Positions 1 to 4,635 of a stretch of DNA of 6,972 bases are shown piece after piece. The stretch spans positions 1 through 6,972 of the forward strand of contig JBDSDI010000099.1 of the NCBI GenBank assembly GCA_039920645.1, read 5' to 3'. Each line of letters begins with the position of its first letter. Position 1 is the stretch's first letter. The translations under genes and the position numbers were made by a program. This DNA is from CAMCVE01 sp039920645 (GTDB taxonomy: Bacteria; Bdellovibrionota; UBA2428). The notes below the pieces were generated by a model that worked only from the letters and a program-made list of their open reading frames with translations, made no database searches and was not told the DNA's origin.

Positions 1-869
1 ATGATCTCAAGGTCTCCGGGCCACAACTTCCTTAGCTCCCACGCACTTTCCAAGGGACAGACGACGTCGTAGCGGCCGTGCACAATCACTCCGGGAATCT
101 CGCCAATGCGTCCGACGTTCTCGAGAATCCAGTTAGGAGAATCGAGGAACGCGTTGTTATTGAAGTAGTGGCACTCAATGCGCGCGAAAGGCAGCGCTTT
201 CGAAGCTTCGGTGAAGGTCTCGATGTCTTTCGGATCGGTCACGAGGCGAGAGAGCGTCGCTTCCCAAATCGACCACGCTCGCGCGGCTTCGAGCTGCTCG
301 CTTTGATTGTTCGAGATCAGGCGCTCGTAGTAGGCACTGACAAGATCGCCGCGTTCGTCCATCGGAATCGGAGCGACGTAATTCTCCCATGCGTCCGGGA
401 AAAGATGATGCGCGCCGAATTGGTAGAACCAATAGATTTCTTTCGGACGGCAGAGAAAAATTCCGCGAAGCACGAGCGCTTTGACGCGTTCGGGATGCTT
501 GATCGTATAGATCAGAGCAAGAGTGCTGCCCCACGATCCGCCGAAAACCAGCCAACGGTCGATCTTAAGACGCTCGCGGAGGCGTTCGATATCCGCGACG
601 AGATCCCAGGTCGTATTGTGTGCGAGTTCGGCGAAAGGCAGACTGCGTCCGCATCCGCGTTGATCGAAGAGAACGATGCGGTAGGTTTTGGGATCAAAGT
701 AGCGACGATGGCCTTCGTCACAGCCACCGCCCGGGCCACCGTGGAGAAAAACCACAGGTTTGCCCTGGGGGTTGCCGCACTCTTCGAAATAGATTTGATG
801 GCCATTGCCTACGTCCAAGGTTCCGTGGTTGTAGGGTTCGATGTCGGGATATTTTTCGCGCAGAGGCAT
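1..869 (-). CDS. pip: Proline iminopeptidase (alpha/beta hydrolase), C-terminus cut by window edge
   Basis: Cytoplasmic serine peptidase expected to remove N-terminal proline from peptides (family S33). I translated 289 residues from the ATG at 869; the frame is still open at the left edge. Visible motifs are HGGPGGG at residues 43-49 (oxyanion region), DQRGCGRS at 69-76, NTTWDL at 85-90, the nucleophile elbow GGSWGS at 110-115 with Ser112, and GRYDVVCP at 265-272 with the probable catalytic Asp268. The catalytic His, usually some 25-30 residues further on, lies outside the window. The family is usually about 310-320 residues, so roughly 30 are missing. An in-frame TAA four codons upstream rules out a longer N-terminus, and the N-terminal sequence (YPDIEPYNHGTLDV) fits the family start. 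No Shine-Dalgarno sequence precedes the ATG; see the promoter-like box at 879-907. A strong terminator separates it from the receiver gene upstream, so it is probably transcribed on its own. Confidence 0.95.
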   Translation of the reverse strand, partial: MPLREKYPDIEPYNHGTLDVGNGHQIYFEECGNPQGKPVVFLHGGPGGGCDEGHRRYFDPKTYRIVLFDQRGCGRSLPFAELAHNTTWDLVADIERLRERLKIDRWLVFGGSWGSTLALIYTIKHPERVKALVLRGIFLCRPKEIYWFYQFGAHHLFPDAWENYVAPIPMDERGDLVSAYYERLISNNQSEQLEAARAWSIWEATLSRLVTDPKDIETFTEASKALPFARIECHYFNNNAFLDSPNWILENVGRIGEIPGVIVHGRYDVVCPLESAWELRKLWPGDLEI

Positions 870-878
870 TTCGAAAAA

Positions 879-907
879 AGCTTAGGTCGTGTCGCCTTCC
901 AAGGCAA
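879..907 (-). promoter_or_regulatory. Candidate promoter for the proline iminopeptidase gene
   Basis: On the minus strand TTGCCT (907-902) is followed by exactly 17 bp and then TAAGCT (884-879). The spacing is ideal for a sigma70-type promoter, though each hexamer matches the consensus only partly. The same layout, TTGCAC-17 bp-TAAGCT, occurs before the gshB-like gene. The box lies between the upstream terminator and the gene, where a promoter is needed. Only 9 bp separate TAAGCT from the ATG, so transcription would begin almost at the start codon. Confidence 0.4.
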
Positions 908-923
908 CGGCGTCGCGCGGCGC

Positions 924-962
924 AAAAAAAAGGACCCTCCCCTGGGTAAAAGGGGAGGGTCC
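924..962 (-). terminator. Rho-independent terminator after the receiver gene
   Basis: A perfect 12-bp stem (GGACCCTCCCCT at 932-943 against AGGGGAGGGTCC at 951-962) encloses a 7-nt loop. Read on the minus strand it is followed directly by eight T (931-924). It starts about 44 bp after the TAA of the receiver gene. The T tract exists only on the minus strand, so it stops leftward transcription and insulates the proline iminopeptidase gene. Confidence 0.95.
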
Positions 963-964
963 AT

Positions 965-984
965 GGCTCCGGGAGCTCGGAGCC
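965..984 (-). repeat. Second hairpin just before the terminator
   Basis: GGCTCCG (965-971) and CGGAGCC (978-984) form a perfect 7-bp stem with a 6-nt loop. It lies between the stop of the receiver gene and the intrinsic terminator. It has no T tract of its own, so it is more likely an mRNA 3'-end stabilising structure or a terminator accessory than a terminator. An alternative smaller stem, GCTCC/GGAGC, can form within the same bases. Confidence 0.6.
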
Positions 985-1005
985 GCTAGACGTCGACGGC
1001 GCGGC

Positions 1006-1497
1006 TTACAAAGCGCGGGCCGCGTAACGGCGTTCGAAAACGGCATTCCACGCAAGACGCTTGAGTTCGAGCGGATGGACATACTTCGGAATGAACTCGT
1101 CCACGCCCGATCTGAAAGCGGCTTCGATGGCGTCGCTGTCGCATTGATTGCTGAGCATCACAATGGCCGTATGCTCGTACTCTTCATTGGAGCGAATAAG
1201 ACGGCAGAGCTTCAAACAGAGCTCGTCGTCGCCCCAATAGGACTGGTCCAGCACGATCAAGTCGAAAGGCTCATGCTTCACTTCGATGCTGCGAAAAGCT
1301 TCCGAGAAGTTCTCCGCGATTTGGATATCTTCAAAGCCGAGATCTTTGAACATATGTTCGTAAGTATCGCGATTTTGCGGCGATCCTTCCAACAGCAGCG
1401 CTCGCATCGGGATGAACTCGAACGAAGGCTGCCGTGCCTGGTGAGATACATGAGAACGATAATGATTCACGTCCATTGGATTCACTTGAGTTTGCAT
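1006..1497 (-). CDS. Stand-alone response-regulator receiver (CheY-like) protein with degenerate acidic pocket
   Basis: 163 residues: an N-terminal extension of about 30 polar, His-containing residues, then one receiver domain (about 32-155) and no output domain. It would act in the cytoplasm as a phosphorylatable or pseudo-receiver partner. Against CheY, the phospho-acceptor fits Asp84 (FDLIVLD), the switch Thr/Ser fits Ser116 (IVMLS) and the conserved Lys fits Lys138 (FIPK). The N-terminal acidic pair is Glu37-Gly38 instead of Asp-Asp, and the usual MP-x-MDG after the Asp is replaced by QSYWGDD, so metal binding may be altered. The ATG at 1497 is preferred because GGGAAGAGAG lies about 10 bp upstream; an internal ATG at 1407 would begin at the domain itself but has no ribosome-binding site. 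It ends in a strong terminator. No histidine kinase is in the window, so its signal partner is unknown. Confidence 0.85.
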   Translation of the reverse strand: MQTQVNPMDVNHYRSHVSHQARQPSFEFIPMRALLLEGSPQNRDTYEHMFKDLGFEDIQIAENFSEAFRSIEVKHEPFDLIVLDQSYWGDDELCLKLCRLIRSNEEYEHTAIVMLSNQCDSDAIEAAFRSGVDEFIPKYVHPLELKRLAWNAVFERRYAARAL

Positions 1498-1534
1498 ATG
1501 ATTCTCTCTTCCCTTTTCCTATTCCCTACACCTC

Positions 1535-1540
1535 ATTATG
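1535..1540 (-). promoter_or_regulatory. Weak candidate -10 box for the receiver gene
   Basis: CATAAT on the minus strand, 37 bp before the ATG at 1497, differs from TATAAT at one base. No convincing -35 hexamer is visible 16-18 bp upstream, so either an activator helps or the match is chance and the receiver is transcribed from upstream. Confidence 0.25.
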
Positions 1541-1570
1541 CAGACGGCCCTCGAAGAAGCAGTGGAGGAA

Positions 1571-1591
1571 GGATGGAGATTTCTCCATTCC
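1571..1591. repeat. Perfect inverted repeat in the gshB-receiver intergenic gap
   Basis: ATGGAGA (1573-1579), TT, TCTCCAT (1582-1588) is a perfect 7-bp inverted repeat with a 2-bp centre. One mismatched base allows GG/CC to extend it. It lies 28 bp beyond the stop of the glutathione synthetase-like gene and upstream of the candidate -10 box of the receiver gene. No T tract follows on either strand. The symmetry and position suit a dimeric regulator's operator, or a small RNA hairpin; this is inference. Confidence 0.45.
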
Positions 1592-1616
1592 CGGAATTTT
1601 ATGCAAGCTACTGTAT

Positions 1617-2588
1617 TTATTTAGAATTAAGGCGTAATTTTTCGATTTCGTCGACGAGTGGAATATGACCCTGCGTGCCGGAAAGCGCATTGATGAGGGG
1701 CAGAGCCGTCGGACTCGTGATGTTGATTTCGGTGACCTTGTCGCCGATGAAATCGAGACCGATTAAATGGAGTCCGAACTGCTTCAGATCTTTCGCAACG
1801 ACGTGCGCAACGTCGCGGTGAAATTGCGTGAGTTCGAAATAGACGCCACTGCCGCCCTGATGCAAATTTGCGAGGCGCGAGCCCGACTTCGGCACGCGCA
1901 ACACGCATCCGAGAATCACGCCATTCATGACAAGAACGCGCAGGTCGCCCGATTCTTGAATGGCCTTCAGAAAAGGTTGCACGACTACGGTCGGCTTTCG
2001 CGCCTCCCAGAAGTTTTTCAGTGCGGATTCGGGGGCGTCGGGTTTGTGAAACTCGATGCCGATCCCGGAACACTCGTTGTGCGGTTTGCAGACGGCTTCG
2101 GTCTCGCAAGAGCGGACGGCTGTGACGAATTCCTCGTAGGAATTGCAAACGTAGGTCACCGCTCCGAAGTCGGGATAGCGCAGCGGCAGAAGGTGTTCGT
2201 GCTGCTGCCAAATTTGATCGGGATTGTTGATCTGCACGACACGTTTGGGCAGATGCGCCAGATGTTTGCAGGTCTTGATGAAAAACTCGTCGACGGGAGG
2301 ATCTTTGCGGTTGAGGACGACGTCATATTCTTCGAAGGCGTTCACGATGCGTTTCGGAGCGAGCCCGATGAAGCAGGGATCGGCGTTATCGGCGAAGAGA
2401 ATATTCTGCACCGGAAGATTGCGCAGAAACGTGTCGGAGTCTTGGTCGAGATTGGTTTGAAAAAGATCGCAGTAGTCGACGTCGAATCCGCGCTTAAGAA
2501 GTTCGTGTGCCATGAGAAGACTCGTGTCGAACTGTGGCTGGATAGTGCGAACGGGATCGCCCGTGATGAGATAGCGCGGAGTTTTCAT
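1617..2588 (-). CDS. gshB: Glutathione synthetase-like ATP-grasp ligase
   Basis: 323 residues, close to the 316 of E. coli GshB, a cytoplasmic enzyme that joins gamma-glutamylcysteine and glycine using ATP. Family landmarks are in order: GDPVRTIQPQFDTS near the N-terminus, NRKDPPVD at 93-100, the ATP-binding KP at 168-169, QPF at 204-206, GDLRVLV at 214-220, RLANLHQGG at 238-246, GLDFIG at 277-282 and the metal/substrate segment EINITSPT at 287-294. The glycine-rich loop after KP reads HNECSGIGI where E. coli has LDGMGGASI, a real departure that could affect nucleotide or substrate handling. No gshA lies beside it, so a related peptide ligase of another specificity is possible. The ATG at 2588 fits the family start; a weak AAGG sits about 9 bp upstream. 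The gap to the preceding gene is 89 bp. Confidence 0.85.
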   Translation of the reverse strand: MKTPRYLITGDPVRTIQPQFDTSLLMAHELLKRGFDVDYCDLFQTNLDQDSDTFLRNLPVQNILFADNADPCFIGLAPKRIVNAFEEYDVVLNRKDPPVDEFFIKTCKHLAHLPKRVVQINNPDQIWQQHEHLLPLRYPDFGAVTYVCNSYEEFVTAVRSCETEAVCKPHNECSGIGIEFHKPDAPESALKNFWEARKPTVVVQPFLKAIQESGDLRVLVMNGVILGCVLRVPKSGSRLANLHQGGSGVYFELTQFHRDVAHVVAKDLKQFGLHLIGLDFIGDKVTEINITSPTALPLINALSGTQGHIPLVDEIEKLRLNSK

Positions 2589-2609
2589 TTCTTAAAACCT
2601 TCGAGGGCG

Positions 2610-2638
2610 AGCTTAGAACTCTCGATCGGTGCGTGCAA
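2610..2638 (-). promoter_or_regulatory. Candidate promoter for the gshB-like gene
   Basis: On the minus strand TTGCAC (2638-2633), 17 bp, TAAGCT (2615-2610), then 21 bp to the ATG. Hexamer matches to sigma70 are partial, but the same arrangement with the identical TAAGCT is found before the proline iminopeptidase gene at 879-907. The surrounding 89-bp gap also contains a short stem, GACTT/AAGTC (2649-2662), and the palindrome CTCGCGAG (2665-2672), neither followed by a T tract on the minus strand. Confidence 0.35.
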
Positions 2639-2677
2639 CACGAACGCAGACTTCAGTAAGTCATCTCGCGAGCTTTT

Positions 2678-4495
2678 TTATTGTCTCTGAGAACCCCAGC
2701 CTCCGGGAGGCACTGCGATTACGCCCGATAGATAGGATTCTCCTTCGAGAAGTCCCCATTCGGTGAAGGGACGAATTTCGATGTTGGTCGGATCGGTCGG
2801 TCCTCGCGTGCTATGCGATTCGATGACGTTGCCTTGCGAGCCCAGAAACACGTGGTAGCCGCCGTTGGCAATACCTACGAAGAGCGGCGCTTCCTGCAGT
2901 TTCTTCAAGGCCTCGGTCTGAGGAGTGGTCTGATAAGGATTAGTCGGACGATAGTCGAGTAGCGTCGTGTCAATCGGCACGCCGTCGAAGCGCTCGCCGT
3001 CGTGGAGCTTCACGCCCGCAAGATAGTTGTGACCCTTCTTCACTTCCGAAGCGGTCCAGATATGGTGATCGGGCGGTTTGGAAGCGTGCGCAACTTCTTG
3101 GGTGGGGTTCTTCGCGTCGGGATTCCAGTACACCGTCGTCCATCCGTCCTTTTTCAATTCCTGGAGGAGGAAGTTACCGTCGCCGTCGTTTGCGCGCACG
3201 ATAGCGTCGATCTCGGCCCAGCGTTCGGACTTGCCGGCGTTCTTGTAGCCTTCGGCGAGATTGTTCAATACGAATCCAACACAGCTTGTTTCACGCGGGG
3301 TAGGAGCCGCTGAGCCCGGCTTGCGGTTCCAAGAAATATAGGAGGCCTTTTGGGCGTCCGTCATTTTAGCGAAATCCGACTTTGGCCCGTACATGAGTCC
3401 GATACCGGAGTTCTGAACGGCATTGAAATGGTCTTCCATCGTCTTGTTGACAGATTCGAGGGTTCCGTTCACGACGGGCTTCCATTCGGGTGCGATATTG
3501 TTCTTCGGAGGAGGCATCGAGACTTCGCCGAGGCGTCCGTCGGTGGAATGGGCGCCATTGAATTCGTAGGATCTTATGACCGCCATGCCCTTCTTGAAAG
3601 GAACGCCGTTCGGCTCTGCGCCCTTTTGGGCCATAGCATGGGGAGTGATCAACGCGACGGCCCCGATATCGACCTCTTGTAAGGGTTTGCCAGCGGCATG
3701 ATAGTAAACGTGGTCCGCAGAGTTGATCGGTGAGATGCTGACGACGTCGTAGGCAGAAAGAGTGCGTACGACTTTGGCGCGGTCATGATCGAGCGCACCT
3801 TCGCGAACGTGGGTCATTGCGGTCGCGACTTCTTGGGCGTCCTGGTTCTGCAGGACACGATTCGTATTGATATTCTTGAAGAGCGCGTTGAAATTCGTTC
3901 CGCGAGTCGCGTAGTCGGACATGAGCTGAGCGGCATGATCGGGGTTGTCGCTAACGCGGTAACAGAGTCGCTTGCTCTTCGTATAGAACGTTCCTTGAGG
4001 AACATTGTATTCGACCGGGCGATCCAAATTGAGCCAAACATAGCGTCCGTCGGGAGCGCTCTGAACAACGAGAGATTGGAGAGGTCCCGCGCCGCAATCG
4101 GACGTTTTGTCGTAAAGCATATACTCAAGAAAAGCGGAGGTGCCTTTCCATGAGGGATTGTTCGCGTAAACAGGATTTGCCTTCAAGCCTTCGTAGAATT
4201 TGCAGACTTGTTGAACTGAGATATCTCCGCGACCGTTGGCGAGCAGAGGTGCGCTGGTGGCGAGCGAAGCGATTTTTTGCAAGACGTCGAGGGGCGATGC
4301 CGGATCGAATGCCATAACAAGCGTTTTCATTTTAGCGTCGCGATCAGCGGTCCCGTCCTCGAGAATACCGGCCGCGCGGGCTGCATCTTCGATGGCTTTC
4401 GCGGCGTGCTGCGCGAAAGCGGGTGGCACGGCGATGAAGAGCGACAGGGTCGAGGCCATAAGACGGCCCCCTACGGTCCTGGCAAAACGCTGCAT
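2678..4495 (-). CDS. Exported protein with C-terminal NlpC/P60-like (papain-fold) Cys/His domain, putative
   Basis: 605 residues from the ATG at 4495. Residues 1-28 are a classic Sec signal peptide: Arg-containing start, hydrophobic core (LMASTLSLFIAV) and an AFA cleavage site before QHAAK, so the product is periplasmic or secreted. A TTG 33 bp further upstream would add 11 polar residues ahead of the signal peptide and is less likely. Residues about 29-390 match nothing I recognise. In the C-terminal part, ETSCVGFVLNNL (Cys405) resembles the nucleophile helix of NlpC/P60-type enzymes (DCSGFV). GGYHVFLG (His548) followed by VIESHS (His561) resembles the His strand and third polar residue of that fold. 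Cell-wall hydrolase or cysteine peptidase activity is inference. The other cysteines are at 98, 134 and 178. A degenerate EF-hand-like stretch, NDGDGNFLLQE, lies at about 436-446. There are no transmembrane segments after the signal. It is the first minus-strand gene from the divergent control region. Confidence 0.8.
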   Translation of the reverse strand: MQRFARTVGGRLMASTLSLFIAVPPAFAQHAAKAIEDAARAAGILEDGTADRDAKMKTLVMAFDPASPLDVLQKIASLATSAPLLANGRGDISVQQVCKFYEGLKANPVYANNPSWKGTSAFLEYMLYDKTSDCGAGPLQSLVVQSAPDGRYVWLNLDRPVEYNVPQGTFYTKSKRLCYRVSDNPDHAAQLMSDYATRGTNFNALFKNINTNRVLQNQDAQEVATAMTHVREGALDHDRAKVVRTLSAYDVVSISPINSADHVYYHAAGKPLQEVDIGAVALITPHAMAQKGAEPNGVPFKKGMAVIRSYEFNGAHSTDGRLGEVSMPPPKNNIAPEWKPVVNGTLESVNKTMEDHFNAVQNSGIGLMYGPKSDFAKMTDAQKASYISWNRKPGSAAPTPRETSCVGFVLNNLAEGYKNAGKSERWAEIDAIVRANDGDGNFLLQELKKDGWTTVYWNPDAKNPTQEVAHASKPPDHHIWTASEVKKGHNYLAGVKLHDGERFDGVPIDTTLLDYRPTNPYQTTPQTEALKKLQEAPLFVGIANGGYHVFLGSQGNVIESHSTRGPTDPTNIEIRPFTEWGLLEGESYLSGVIAVPPGGWGSQRQ

Positions 4496-4635
4496 ATCGA
4501 GTAGTTCCCCCGACTCGGATTCTAACAAATTCGACTTCCCGCTTCCCGGAAATTCGGTTTCTTAACGCGAACTTAATACCGGGCATTGGCGCGGGTTCGA
4601 GACTTGGACTTTCTTGGGCTATGAGAAGAGGGACC
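4496..4635. promoter_or_regulatory. Divergent control region between the exported protein and acetoacetyl-CoA synthetase genes
   Basis: These 140 bp must drive both the leftward exported-protein gene and the rightward acetoacetyl-CoA synthetase gene. Visible elements are a tandem direct repeat CTTCCCG-CTTCCCG (4535-4548), an overlapping small palindrome TTCC-C-GGAA (4543-4551), an AT-rich TTAATA near 4573, and on the minus strand TAGAAT (4524-4519), which differs from TATAAT at one base. The last would start transcription between the upstream TTG and the ATG at 4495, agreeing with the chosen start. I see no good -35 box on either strand, so exact promoters cannot be fixed by eye. Confidence 0.45.

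Noticed and set aside
78..989. Long open frame on the plus strand of about 300 codons
   Set aside because: It lies opposite the proline iminopeptidase gene, whose translation has all family motifs; the plus-strand product runs through the terminator hairpin and has no recognisable domains. It is an antisense shadow.
1571..1591. Terminator after the gshB-like gene
   Set aside because: The stem is only 7 bp, the centre is 2 bp, and no T tract follows on the minus strand.
2665..2680. Plus-strand terminator formed by CTCGCGAG followed by a T run
   Set aside because: The palindrome is too short to form a stable stem with a loop, and no plus-strand gene ends here.
1767..2690. Long open frame on the plus strand of about 307 codons
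   Set aside because: It is antisense to the gshB-like gene, which has clear ATP-grasp motifs. The plus-strand product has low-complexity, arginine-rich shadow composition and no ribosome-binding site that I can see.
4496..4528. TTG start giving the exported protein 11 extra residues
   Set aside because: The extra residues (acidic and polar) would stand before a textbook signal peptide beginning at ATG 4495, and a -10-like TAGAAT lies between the two starts.
4621..4635. Upstream ATG adding five residues to acetoacetyl-CoA synthetase
   Set aside because: No ribosome-binding sequence precedes ATG 4621, whereas AAGAGGG precedes ATG 4636; the bases themselves look like the ribosome-binding region. 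The difference is small and not proven.
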